The translations under genes were made by a program, and so were the position numbers. Source: Cognatishimia sp. WU-CL00825 (GTDB lineage Bacteria > Pseudomonadota > Alphaproteobacteria > Rhodobacterales > Rhodobacteraceae). From it: a stretch of 64,000 bases of DNA. The stretch lies in contig NZ_BAABWX010000007.1 of NCBI RefSeq assembly GCF_040364665.1, positions 1 through 64,000 of the forward strand. The letters are read 5' to 3'. Below, in pieces: positions 26,361 through 34,341 of the stretch; within the stretch, counting starts at the first letter, position 1, and each line of letters begins with the position of its first letter. The notes under the pieces were generated by a model. The model was not told the DNA's origin. It saw only the letters and a list, made by a program, of their open reading frames with translations, and ran no database searches.

Positions 26361-26393
26361 TAGACGCCTCCGAAAAAGGTTGCTAGTTAAAAA

Positions 26394-26418
26394 AATTGGT
26401 TATATTAAATTACCAATT
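26394..26418 (+). promoter_or_regulatory. Inverted repeat upstream of glcD
   Basis: AATTGGT (26394-26400) and ACCAATT (26412-26418) are exact complements around an 11-base AT-rich spacer, 17 bases before the glcD start. TTGGT/ACCAA half-sites recall FCD-type GntR regulators (PdhR, GlcC and relatives), but those usually have a 3-base spacer. It may control glcDEF, the divergent DUF599 gene, or both. Confidence 0.4.
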
Positions 26419-26434
26419 AACGCGGAGGTGTGAC

Positions 26435-27886
26435 ATGGAGATGCCAAGACCCAACCAGGCGGTTTTGTCCAACAAGACGCAAATCATAAGTCTGTTGCGC
26501 CGAATCCTTCCGCCACACTGCGTGATTGATGCCCCCGAAGAAACACGCGCTTATGAATGCGACGCCCTGACGGCTTATCGGTGCCAACCTTTGGCTGTGG
26601 TTCTGCCGCAGACGACAGAACAGGTCGCAGCTGTGCTCAGGCTTTGTAATGAACAGGGTGTGCCAGTGGTCCCAAGAGGTGCCGGAACAAGCCTTGCGGG
26701 TGGCGCAATGCCGACTTCTGATGCGATTATTCTAGGCGTAGCGCGGATGAACGACGTCCTAGAGATTGATTATGACGACCGCATTATTCGGGTGCAGACA
26801 GGGCGCACAAATCTGAGCGTGACTGGCGCAGTAGAGGAAAACGGGTTTTTCTATGCACCAGATCCGTCCTCTCAGTTGGCATGTGCCATTGCAGGCAATA
26901 TTGCCATGAATTCGGGCGGGGCCCATTGTCTGAAATACGGCGTGACAACCAACAACCTGCTAGGTGTCAAGATGGTGACCATGACGGGAGAGATCATAGA
27001 TATTGGTGGTGCCCATATGGACGCCGCAGGATTGGATCTGTTGGGCTTGATTTGCGGGTCCGAAGGGCAATTGGGGGTTGTTACCGAGGCCACCCTTCGC
27101 ATTTTGCCAAAGCCAGAAGGCGCACGCCCCATCTTGATTGGTTTTGACGATAATCAAACCGCTGGGACTTGCGTCAGTGACATAATTAAAGCTGGTATTT
27201 TACCCGTTGCCATCGAATTCATGGACCGGCCGTGTATTCGAGCAACCGAGGCCTTTTCGGGTGCCGGTTATCCTGATTGCGAAGCTTTGCTGATCGTCGA
27301 GGTTGAGGGCAGTGACGACGAAATCGACATGCAGCTGAAGCTGATTTCCGAGATTGCACAACAGCACAATCCGGTAGAGCTACGCCAAAGCGCCTCTGAG
27401 GCAGAAAGTGCGAAGATTTGGCTTGGCCGGAAGTCTGCTTTTGGCGCAATGGGCCAGATCAACGATTACATGTGCCTTGATGGAACCATTCCAGTCAGCC
27501 AACTGCCGTTCGTTCTAAAACGTATTTCAGAATTAAGTGTCGAGTTTGGTCTGGATGTCGGGAATGTATTTCACGCGGGCGACGGGAATATGCATCCGCT
27601 CATTTTGTTTGATGCCAACAAAGACGGAGATCTTGAGAAATGCGAAGCTTTTGGGGCTGAAATCCTAAAATTGTGCGTCGCTGTTGGTGGTTGCCTGACC
27701 GGCGAACACGGTGTCGGAGTGGAAAAGCGAGAGTTGATGTCCCATCAATATTCACCGGATGATCTGGATATTCAAATGGCGGTCAAAGACGTTTTTGACA
27801 AAAATTGGCTGTTAAATGCGGCAAAGGTCTTTCCGCTTGCTGCAAGTGAAAGTCGACGGGCTTTGGAGCAAGGCGCAAATCTATGA
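26435..27886 (+). CDS. glcD: Glycolate oxidase subunit GlcD
   Basis: FAD-linked dehydrogenase subunit that oxidises glycolate to glyoxylate. 483 residues from ATG 26435 with CGGAGGTG just upstream; an in-frame ATG at 26396 lies inside the operator. The PP-loop FAD domain includes VVPRGAGTSLAGGAMPTSDAI and ACAIAGNIAMNSGGAHCLKYG; the C-terminal substrate domain ends with GNVFHAGDGNMHPLI (His ligands) and GEHGVG. Overlaps glcE by 4 bases. Confidence 0.93.
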   Translation: MEMPRPNQAVLSNKTQIISLLRRILPPHCVIDAPEETRAYECDALTAYRCQPLAVVLPQTTEQVAAVLRLCNEQGVPVVPRGAGTSLAGGAMPTSDAIILGVARMNDVLEIDYDDRIIRVQTGRTNLSVTGAVEENGFFYAPDPSSQLACAIAGNIAMNSGGAHCLKYGVTTNNLLGVKMVTMTGEIIDIGGAHMDAAGLDLLGLICGSEGQLGVVTEATLRILPKPEGARPILIGFDDNQTAGTCVSDIIKAGILPVAIEFMDRPCIRATEAFSGAGYPDCEALLIVEVEGSDDEIDMQLKLISEIAQQHNPVELRQSASEAESAKIWLGRKSAFGAMGQINDYMCLDGTIPVSQLPFVLKRISELSVEFGLDVGNVFHAGDGNMHPLILFDANKDGDLEKCEAFGAEILKLCVAVGGCLTGEHGVGVEKRELMSHQYSPDDLDIQMAVKDVFDKNWLLNAAKVFPLAASESRRALEQGANL

Positions 27887-28992
27887 ACCCGCAAAGCGAA
27901 CAAGATATTTGCGACGCAATTTCCGCAGCCACATCTGCCATGTTGGTTCAGGGCGGCGGGACCAAGGCGGTAGAAATTGACAATACGTCGGTGCTCCAAA
28001 CCAATGGCATTTCCGGGGTTTCGCTTTATGAACCGGGGTCACTCACTTTGGTTGCTGCCGCCGGCACGCCCCTGAATGAAATTGAAAGACTGTTGGACAC
28101 TGAAGGTCAGAGATTGGCCTTTGAGCCAAGCGACTTTCGGGGCTTGCTTGGTACCAAGGGCCTACCAACTTTGGGCGGGACCGTTGCAAGCAACGCAAGT
28201 GGGCCACGCCGTGTCGCGGTTGGGGCCTGCCGCGATCATATGCTTGGTGTGCGGTTCGTCGATGGCAGGGGCCGTGTTCTGTCCAACGGTGGCCGCGTAA
28301 TGAAAAATGTGACCGGCTATGACCTGGTCAAGCTGCTATCCGGCAGTTGGGGCACATTGGGGGTTTTGACTGAAATTAGCCTTAAGGTATTGCCCAAGCC
28401 CGAAGCCGTTGGCGTTTTGCTGTTTAACGGGCTTTCGGACGCGCAGGCTATACAGGCGATGTCACGGGCGCTTGGCTCGCCCTACGAAGTGACGGGGGCC
28501 GCTCATACGCCTGCTGGCGTCGATAACCACCCTGTAACCATGTTACGGGTGGAAGGCTTTGAAGACTCGGTCTCTTACAGACTTAGCGCTTTGAAATCCC
28601 ATCTAAAGATTGCCGCAGATTCAATTTTCGAAAGATCATCTGAAAGAACGTCTGCGGGTTGGAAATGGGTTCGTGATGTTAAACTGTTTCACGATCAGCC
28701 CGGGCATGTTTGGTCCGTTTCAGTTCGGCCATCAGACGCGGCGGATCTTGTTGAACGCGTGCAACCCAACAAGGTCTTGTATGATTGGGGCGGCGGGCGC
28801 ATTTGGCTTTTGACCTCTGTTGACCAAGATGTTCGAAAATCAATGGCAGGTCTCGAAGGCCATGCCACTTTGTGGCGCGGTCAGGGATTTCAGAAGTTTC
28901 ACCCACAGGCCGCCCCAATTGCCGCATTGACGCGTGGGCTGCGGGAAAAATTCGATCCACGTAACATCTTAAATCCGGGATTGATGGACTAA
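27883..28992 (+). CDS. glcE: Glycolate oxidase subunit GlcE
   Basis: FAD-binding accessory subunit of glycolate oxidase, 369 residues, shorter than GlcD as usual. FAD-domain motifs: MLVQGGGTKA, LPTLGGTVASNASGPRRVAVGACRDHMLGVRFVDGRG and GRVMKNVTGYDLVKLLSGSWGTLGVLTEISLKVLPKPE. Starts within the glcD stop (ATGA) and ends 3 bases before glcF, so the three subunits are tightly coupled. Confidence 0.93.
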   Translation: MNPQSEQDICDAISAATSAMLVQGGGTKAVEIDNTSVLQTNGISGVSLYEPGSLTLVAAAGTPLNEIERLLDTEGQRLAFEPSDFRGLLGTKGLPTLGGTVASNASGPRRVAVGACRDHMLGVRFVDGRGRVLSNGGRVMKNVTGYDLVKLLSGSWGTLGVLTEISLKVLPKPEAVGVLLFNGLSDAQAIQAMSRALGSPYEVTGAAHTPAGVDNHPVTMLRVEGFEDSVSYRLSALKSHLKIAADSIFERSSERTSAGWKWVRDVKLFHDQPGHVWSVSVRPSDAADLVERVQPNKVLYDWGGGRIWLLTSVDQDVRKSMAGLEGHATLWRGQGFQKFHPQAAPIAALTRGLREKFDPRNILNPGLMD

Positions 28993-28995
28993 ACC

Positions 28996-30312
28996 ATGCG
29001 CACAGAATTCACTGAAAGCCAGCTCAAGGATCCCGACATTGCAAGCGCTAACGAGATCCTAAGATCTTGTGTTCATTGCGGGTTTTGCACGGCCACGTGT
29101 CCAACCTATCAGGTGCTTGGAGACGAGCTAGATAGCCCGCGGGGGCGCATCTATTTGATCAAGGACATGCTTGAGAACAACCGGGTGCCTGACGAAAACA
29201 CCGTAAAACATGTGGATCGATGCCTGTCTTGCCTGGCCTGCATGAGCACCTGCCCATCGGGTGTTCACTATATGCATCTTGTGGACCATGCGCGGGCCTA
29301 TATTGAAGGCAACTATAAGCGCCCCCTAAGCGATCGGTTTTTGCGCTGGGCTTTGGCAAAGATCATACCCTATCCAACGCGCTTTCGACTGGCTTTGTTG
29401 GCTGCAAAAATGGGGAGGCCTTTTGCCTGGATGGTGCCGGATGCGCGGATAAAGGCTATTCTTGCGATGGCGCCCAAGGCCATTCCTCCGGTCAGTCGCA
29501 ACGATCGTCCGCAAAGTTTTGCACCCAAGGCGGTTGCGAAGATGCGGGTCGCGCTGATGACCGGGTGCGCCCAAAAAGCCCTAAACACCGATATCAACGA
29601 CGCTACCATTCGACTGCTAACACGGCTGGGTTGCGAAGTTGTTGTGCCTAAAGGGGCTGGGTGTTGTGGGGCGCTGACCCACCATATGGGTAAAACGCAA
29701 GAAAGCCACCAATCTGCTGCCAACAATATCCGTGCTTGGGTTTCGGAAATGGAGGGGCAGGGGCTAGACGCGATTGTCATAAATACGTCGGGATGCGGCA
29801 CAACCGTAAAAGACTATGGCCATATGTTCCGCAACGACCCGATAGCGCAGGATGCAGCGCGGGTTTCTAAGATCGCCATGGATGTAAGCGAGATTTTGTT
29901 GCGCTTGGACGTGCCGGAATTGCCCGATCAGGGACTGACAGTTGCTTATCATTCTGCGTGCTCTTTGCAGCATGGCCAACAAATCAAAACAGAGCCTAAA
30001 AACCTGCTGACGCGTGCAGGGTTCCAGGTTGTTGAACCGGCGGACAGCCATTTGTGTTGCGGGTCAGCAGGTACATATAATCTGTTGCAACCAGAGATAT
30101 CCGGTCAGTTAAAACAACGAAAGATCAAAACATTAGAGGCCAAATCACCAGACGTAATTGCCGCTGGCAACATTGGTTGCATGATGCAAATTGGATCGGG
30201 CACACAGGTGCCAATTGTGCATACGGTCGAACTTCTGGATTGGGCAACCGGGGGGCCGAAACCTAAATCACTTGCGGCAAAACCGAGGCAAGCGCCGGTG
30301 CTGCAAACTTAG
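28996..30312 (+). CDS. glcF: Glycolate oxidase iron-sulfur subunit GlcF
   Basis: Electron-transfer subunit of the membrane-associated glycolate oxidase, 438 residues. Two 4Fe-4S motifs in the first 90 residues (CVHCGFCTATCPTYQ and CLSCLACMSTCPSG) and two CCG domains (GCCGALTHHMG and CCGSAGTYNLLQ). Glycolate is abundant in phytoplankton exudates, which fits a marine heterotroph. Conversion of glyoxylate onward is not encoded in this window. Confidence 0.94.
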   Translation: MRTEFTESQLKDPDIASANEILRSCVHCGFCTATCPTYQVLGDELDSPRGRIYLIKDMLENNRVPDENTVKHVDRCLSCLACMSTCPSGVHYMHLVDHARAYIEGNYKRPLSDRFLRWALAKIIPYPTRFRLALLAAKMGRPFAWMVPDARIKAILAMAPKAIPPVSRNDRPQSFAPKAVAKMRVALMTGCAQKALNTDINDATIRLLTRLGCEVVVPKGAGCCGALTHHMGKTQESHQSAANNIRAWVSEMEGQGLDAIVINTSGCGTTVKDYGHMFRNDPIAQDAARVSKIAMDVSEILLRLDVPELPDQGLTVAYHSACSLQHGQQIKTEPKNLLTRAGFQVVEPADSHLCCGSAGTYNLLQPEISGQLKQRKIKTLEAKSPDVIAAGNIGCMMQIGSGTQVPIVHTVELLDWATGGPKPKSLAAKPRQAPVLQT

Positions 30313-30384
30313 ATAAACCCAAGTGCAGCCGCATTTTTGCCTGGACTGATTGCGAAATTGGCGACAACGAAGCTCGGAGTCGTC

Positions 30385-31098
30385 ATGTCGCGTGTTATGC
30401 TATTTTTGGTTGCTTTGCTTGTCATGCCTATGGGCGTGTTTGCGCAAAATGCAGGTGCCTTTTCTGCGGTTGGCCGGTTAGAGCTGGCAGGACGGGGATT
30501 TTGCACGGGCACGTTGATTGCCCCCGACTTGGTGCTGACGGCGGCGCATTGTTTGTATGACAAACAGAATGGTGCGCGATTTGATGTTGGTCAGCTAGAG
30601 TTCAAAGCGGGCTATCGACAGGGGGTTTCCGTTGCCAAAGCCGGCGTTATGCGGGCGGCGGTTCATCCGGAATATGATGCGCGAAAAAAGGGACAGCTGC
30701 ATAATCTTCGGTTTGATCTTGCATTGCTGAAACTGAGTAGATCCGTTAAAAATCAAATGGTTAAACCGATGGGTGTTGCTAACCCAGATCTCGGGGGACG
30801 CACAGTTGGCGTTTTGTCTTATGGCGCTGGGCGGGCTGAAGATCCGCAACTGGAAAGCGCCTGTGTGATCAAAGGCCGTCCCGAAGGGATATTTGTGACG
30901 ACTTGCAAAGCCCGTCACGGCACCAGCGGTGCGCCGGTTTTGCAGGTGGTGAATGGCCGCGCTCAGTTGGTGTCGGTGGTTTCGGCGATGGCGCGGGCCA
31001 ATGGCCTGCCAGTTGCACTGGCTGCCGCACCCAAAAACGCTTTGGACATATTGGAGCATGAACTTTCGAAAACCTTGCTGTCCGAACTGGGCAATTAA
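30385..31098 (+). CDS. Secreted trypsin-like serine protease (first of a tandem pair)
   Basis: S1-family peptidase of 237 residues. Signal peptide about 1-20 (MSRVMLFLVALLVMPMGVFA). Catalytic residues visible: His in LTAAHCLYD, Asp in RFDLALLKL, Ser in GTSGAPVL. FCTGTLIAPDLVLTAAHC is the classical first block. I prefer ATG 30385 (GGAG 5 bases upstream) to an earlier in-frame ATG at 30337 which would precede the signal peptide. The substrate is unknown; such short two-domain proteases often process envelope or extracellular proteins. Confidence 0.85.
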   Translation: MSRVMLFLVALLVMPMGVFAQNAGAFSAVGRLELAGRGFCTGTLIAPDLVLTAAHCLYDKQNGARFDVGQLEFKAGYRQGVSVAKAGVMRAAVHPEYDARKKGQLHNLRFDLALLKLSRSVKNQMVKPMGVANPDLGGRTVGVLSYGAGRAEDPQLESACVIKGRPEGIFVTTCKARHGTSGAPVLQVVNGRAQLVSVVSAMARANGLPVALAAAPKNALDILEHELSKTLLSELGN

Positions 31099-31109
31099 GG
31101 GGTAAGGGT

Positions 31110-31937
31110 TTGATATCAAAAATTAAACTCCTGGTTTTATCTTGCCTTTTGTTCCCGGGCCCTTTGGCTGCGGGAACGTCTCTGGAAAAATTCACAACCC
31201 GTGGTGATATGCTGGGTTGGGAAGCCGTGGGTCGGGTCGACCTGGGAAAGGGCAGTTTTTGCACTGGCGTTTTGATCGCGCCGGATCAGGTTTTGACCGC
31301 GGCGCATTGTCTGTTTGATAGCAAGACGGGTGCGCCGTTGGATGCAAAAGATATTCGGTTTCGATCTGGCTATCTTAATGGGCGATCCCTCAGTGATAGA
31401 TCTGTTAAAAAATACGTGATTTCAGAGGGTTATGAACATTCTAGCGGGTCTTATGCGCTAGATGTAATCGCTAAGGATGTGGCGCTTTTGAAGCTTGAGT
31501 ACCCGATTTCAGACAGTGAGGCCGCGCCATTTTTGCTGCATCAAGATGGCGCTGCGGTGACGCGGGTGCAGGTGATGTCCTATGGGCAGGGACGGGCAGA
31601 GGCGATGAGCTGGCAGCGGCAATGTGATAAGCTGTTTCAGGATTACAGATTGATGGCATTTGATTGCGATATCACCTTTGGGTCTTCGGGCGCTCCGGTG
31701 TTTGCAATGCAGGGAACGCGGGTGCGTATTTTGTCGTTGGTATCTGGCCTCACCAATGGAAAAGACGGGCGAAATCTGGTGATTGGCGTGCAATTACAAA
31801 GGCTTGTGGGTGATTTGCAACGGCGTATTCGAAGTGGAGATATCGCCTTGCCAAACAGCGGGGCAGCGGCCAAGCGTATTACGGTTGGCGGCGGCAAGCG
31901 TTTGAGTGGCGCAAAGTTCCTGACGTCAAAACAGTGA
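31110..31937 (+). CDS. Secreted trypsin-like serine protease (second of a tandem pair)
   Basis: 275 residues, TTG start with AAGGGG upstream, 11 bases after the previous gene. Signal peptide about 1-21 (LLVLSCLLFPGPLAAG). His in LTAAHCLFD, Asp in AKDVALLKLE, Ser in GSSGAPVF. Both proteins share the FCTG-LIAPD-LTAAHC block and overall layout, so the pair arose by duplication. This copy has a longer C-terminal tail (about residues 235-275, Gly/Lys/Arg-rich). Confidence 0.83.
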   Translation: MISKIKLLVLSCLLFPGPLAAGTSLEKFTTRGDMLGWEAVGRVDLGKGSFCTGVLIAPDQVLTAAHCLFDSKTGAPLDAKDIRFRSGYLNGRSLSDRSVKKYVISEGYEHSSGSYALDVIAKDVALLKLEYPISDSEAAPFLLHQDGAAVTRVQVMSYGQGRAEAMSWQRQCDKLFQDYRLMAFDCDITFGSSGAPVFAMQGTRVRILSLVSGLTNGKDGRNLVIGVQLQRLVGDLQRRIRSGDIALPNSGAAAKRITVGGGKRLSGAKFLTSKQ

Positions 31938-31946
31938 TTGCAGGGT

Positions 31947-31975
31947 CTTGAAAGCCGAAATCACCTTTCCCATCT
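31947..31975 (+). promoter_or_regulatory. Heat-shock (RpoH) promoter of hsp20
   Basis: CTTGAAA (31947-31953), 14 bases, then TCCCATCT (31968-31975). This matches the sigma-32 consensus CTTGAAA / CCCCAT-T at 14 of 15 informative bases by my reading. Predicted transcription start near 31982, just before the hairpin leader. Confidence 0.75.
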
Positions 31976-31983
31976 GAGTTTGA

Positions 31984-32071
31984 CCGGGTGCCGAAATCGG
32001 GCCCGGATCAGAAAAATGCCTGTCCAAATTCGGAAGGCAAAACGTTGTCGCTTAGAAAAGGATAACCTATG
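31984..32071 (+). ncRNA. ROSE-like RNA thermometer in the hsp20 5' UTR
   Basis: The leader folds by inspection into three hairpins: CCGGG-CCCGG with an inner CCG/CGG (31984-32006); TGCCT-AGGCA (32017-32039); and a start-site hairpin GTTGTCGCTT (32044-32053), loop AGAA, AAGGATAAC (32058-32066). In the last, the Shine-Dalgarno AAGGA is paired with TCGCTT and one G is bulged, which is the hallmark U(U/C)GCU anti-SD of ROSE elements. The AUG at 32069 lies just outside. ROSE elements melt on heating and expose the ribosome site of small heat-shock genes in alphaproteobacteria. Confidence 0.72.
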
Positions 32072-32539
32072 CGTAGTTTTGATTTTGCACCGCTGTACCG
32101 TGCCTCTGTTGGCTTTGATCAAATCGCAGATTTGATGGATAGAACGCTGACACAAGATGCGGGTGTGCCCAGCTATCCTCCTTATAACATTGAAAAAACC
32201 GATGATGACTCTTATCGGATTTCGATCGCCGTTGCAGGTTTTTCCGCAGATGATCTTGGCATTGAAGTCAAGGAAAATGCGCTGATTGTGACCGCTCGTA
32301 AAGTCGAAAAAACCAGCGAAAAGACCTATTTGCATCGGGGTATTGCCACCCGATCCTTTGAGCGAAAGTTCCAGCTTGCTGACCATGTGCGTGTGCATGG
32401 GGCCAGTCATGAAGACGGCATGTTGCACATAAATCTTGTGCGCGAAGTGCCCGAGGCACTGAAGCCACGTCGCATCGAAATCAGCAGGGGTGATGCCCGT
32501 GTAGAAGCTGATGTTGTTGACGCCAAAGCGGTCAATTAA
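32069..32539 (+). CDS. Hsp20/IbpA-family small heat-shock protein
   Basis: ATP-independent holdase chaperone of 156 residues that keeps unfolding proteins soluble. The alpha-crystallin domain spans about residues 32-130: YPPYNIEKTDDDSYRISIAVAGF, then LGIEVKENALIVTA and GIATRSFERKFQLADHV, with the C-terminal PRRIEI as the I-x-I-type tail. IbpA-like N-terminus (RSFDFAPLYRASVGFDQI). It has its own RpoH promoter and ROSE-like leader. Followed by two stem-loops. Confidence 0.93.
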   Translation: MRSFDFAPLYRASVGFDQIADLMDRTLTQDAGVPSYPPYNIEKTDDDSYRISIAVAGFSADDLGIEVKENALIVTARKVEKTSEKTYLHRGIATRSFERKFQLADHVRVHGASHEDGMLHINLVREVPEALKPRRIEISRGDARVEADVVDAKAVN

Positions 32540-32561
32540 TCTTTTGCTAATTGTACAATTT

Positions 32562-32586
32562 GTACGTTTCTGGCGCTGAAACGTAC
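32562..32586 (+). terminator. Stem-loop downstream of hsp20
   Basis: GTACGTTTC (32562-32570), 7-base loop, GAAACGTAC (32578-32586): a perfect 9-base inverted repeat 23 bases after the hsp20 stop. There is no T-run after it; the strong terminator lies just downstream. Confidence 0.5.
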
Positions 32587-32611
32587 GATTCGTGCCAAAA
32601 ATTGTAAAAAG

Positions 32612-32642
32612 AAATGGGCCCAATAGCGTGGGCCCATTTTTT
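32612..32642. terminator. Bidirectional terminator between hsp20 and the RTX gene
   Basis: AAATGGGCCCA (32612-32622), 6-base loop, TGGGCCCATTT (32629-32639), then T on the plus strand and an A-rich flank before it. It can end transcription from both convergent genes. Confidence 0.88.
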
Positions 32643-32670
32643 GTGTGTGATTTTGCCGCGTTCTGAAAGT

Positions 32671-33954
32671 TTAGAACAAGAAGTCGTTGGCCCCAAGGTC
32701 GTCAATGTCGACGCCAAGGAGCACGGCAGAGTCGCCATTCCCAAAATCGATCTCGACCCCTTTGCGGGTTTGTGTCGCGACATCCAGAACATCGGCAAAG
32801 CTGTCAAAGCCAGCAATATCAATGGCAATGCGGTCATCGCCAGAACTGTCAAAGTCGCGGATCACAGCGCGGTCATCCCCTGTTGCAAAAACAAAGATGT
32901 CATTGCCGGCTCCACCGATCAGCACATCTGTGCCACTGCCGCCGGAAATGACGTCGTTGCCTTGACCGCCAAGGACCACGTCATTGTTTGCGCCGCCGGA
33001 CACTTGATCGTTGCCTGCACCGCCGCTGACACGATCGTTGCCAGTGCCGCCATTGATTGCGTCGTTGCCGTTGCCACCAAACAAAAAGTCATCGTCCGCA
33101 CCGCCGTCGATCAGATCATCACCGTTGCCGCCGCGGATGGTGTCAGCGCCCGCGTCACCATTCAGCACGTCCCAACCGCTGCGCCCAAGGATCAGATCAT
33201 CCCCAGCCCCCGCATCAATCACGTCGTCAGCGCGACCACCGTCAAGCGTTTCACCCTGGTCTGTTCCGGCCGTGCGGGCAACTGTGTTGATATGCACATT
33301 GGCGATCTGCGCGCCGGGCAAAGTGAAATCTGCGGCACTTGGGTCAATGGTGTCGCCAAAGGCGTTGGTGCCCCCCAGAATGATCTGGTCACCTCCTGGG
33401 TTACCGGCAGAGCCGTTAAAGCCCGGATGCACGGTGACAACGCCATTTTCGGTGATGCCAGTGTTTGGGCCGGTTTGGTTGATAAACGCTGCGTCTTGTT
33501 CGGTGTTTTCCTCGGTTCCTGCGTCGCGCACGCTGTTGCCGTCAAAAGCGATGCTTTTGGCACCAAGGAACTTGCCATTGCTGTCAAATAGCTGAACGCC
33601 CTCGGCGGTGCCAAAAAAGGCATCGTTTGAAGGCAGCAACATCGATGCAAGGCCAAGATAGCCGTTGGAAACGCCATCAACCAGAATGGTTGTGGCTGCG
33701 AGTTCTCCTGCGGCGATGGGGCCGCGTGCACCCGCGACGTTGACAAATTGCGCGTCGCCATCTGCGCTTAATAGCTCGGCAGCAATGATGCCGTTGTTGC
33801 CGTCTTCGGCGAGCGCCTCAAGACCTGCAGAAGCCGCTTGGCCCAAATTGTAGACATCAAAGCTGTTATCATGAAAGGCAGAAAAGACTGGGGTAAAAGC
33901 GGTGCCGCCTGTCTCTGATGTATTGTGAACGCTGATGCGAAGTTCTGTATTCAT
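32671..33954 (-). CDS. Spondin-domain protein with RTX calcium-binding repeats
   Basis: 427 residues, no N-terminal signal peptide. The first about 205 residues resemble the bacterial spondin N-domain (LRISVHNTSETGGTAFTPVFSAFHD, GLEALAEDG, HPGFNGSAGNPGG). Residues about 235-370 consist of nonapeptide RTX repeats such as GGNGDDLIDGGADDDFL and GGAGNDQVSGG, which form Ca2+-bound beta rolls. The C-terminal region ends in DLGANDFLF, a typical type I secretion tail. It should be exported by a type I system, but no ABC-type exporter genes lie nearby. The function is probably in adhesion or extracellular calcium-dependent binding; this is inference. Confidence 0.85.
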   Translation of the reverse strand: MNTELRISVHNTSETGGTAFTPVFSAFHDNSFDVYNLGQAASAGLEALAEDGNNGIIAAELLSADGDAQFVNVAGARGPIAAGELAATTILVDGVSNGYLGLASMLLPSNDAFFGTAEGVQLFDSNGKFLGAKSIAFDGNSVRDAGTEENTEQDAAFINQTGPNTGITENGVVTVHPGFNGSAGNPGGDQIILGGTNAFGDTIDPSAADFTLPGAQIANVHINTVARTAGTDQGETLDGGRADDVIDAGAGDDLILGRSGWDVLNGDAGADTIRGGNGDDLIDGGADDDFLFGGNGNDAINGGTGNDRVSGGAGNDQVSGGANNDVVLGGQGNDVISGGSGTDVLIGGAGNDIFVFATGDDRAVIRDFDSSGDDRIAIDIAGFDSFADVLDVATQTRKGVEIDFGNGDSAVLLGVDIDDLGANDFLF

Positions 33955-34341
33955 TTTTCAAATCCCGTTGTTGGAGTGGTCAAGCAGGGATGTGATAGAG
34001 AGCAAACGGCCAATTGATGAAGACACATGTTTTGACGTTAATTTGTAAGCGTGTGACGCGATATGAGTGAAACTGAAAGGACAGGTTTTTCAGTCACTTA
34101 ATTGTGTGTTGGCTGCCCCTGAAAGAGGGGGGTTTTATCGCCTGATGGGTCCCAAATTGAGAGCAGGCGGAGGTTTTCGCTTTTGGTACATGCAGTCTGC
34201 CAAGGGCGCGCTTGGGGCAATGGGCTTGGGTTGCAACTGCCAAGGATGGGCGTTGCGGACGTGGTAGAAACCCGCTTGGATCACGGAAAAGAGGCTCTCG
34301 GTTTTGTGAGGCGGTTTTTCTGCTTGGTATTTTGCTTGGGG
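33955..34341. other. 387-base intergenic region
   Basis: Both flanking genes are on the minus strand. It carries the promoter of the RTX gene at its left end and the 3' tail of the Hsp70-like gene at its right. A weak plus-strand frame of 66 codons (34067-34267) shows no family features. I see no RNA gene or strong hairpin. Confidence 0.5.

Noticed and set aside
32614..33591. A 325-codon plus-strand open frame over the RTX gene
   Set aside because: The repetitive Ala/Val pattern is the mirror of the RTX repeats on the other strand.
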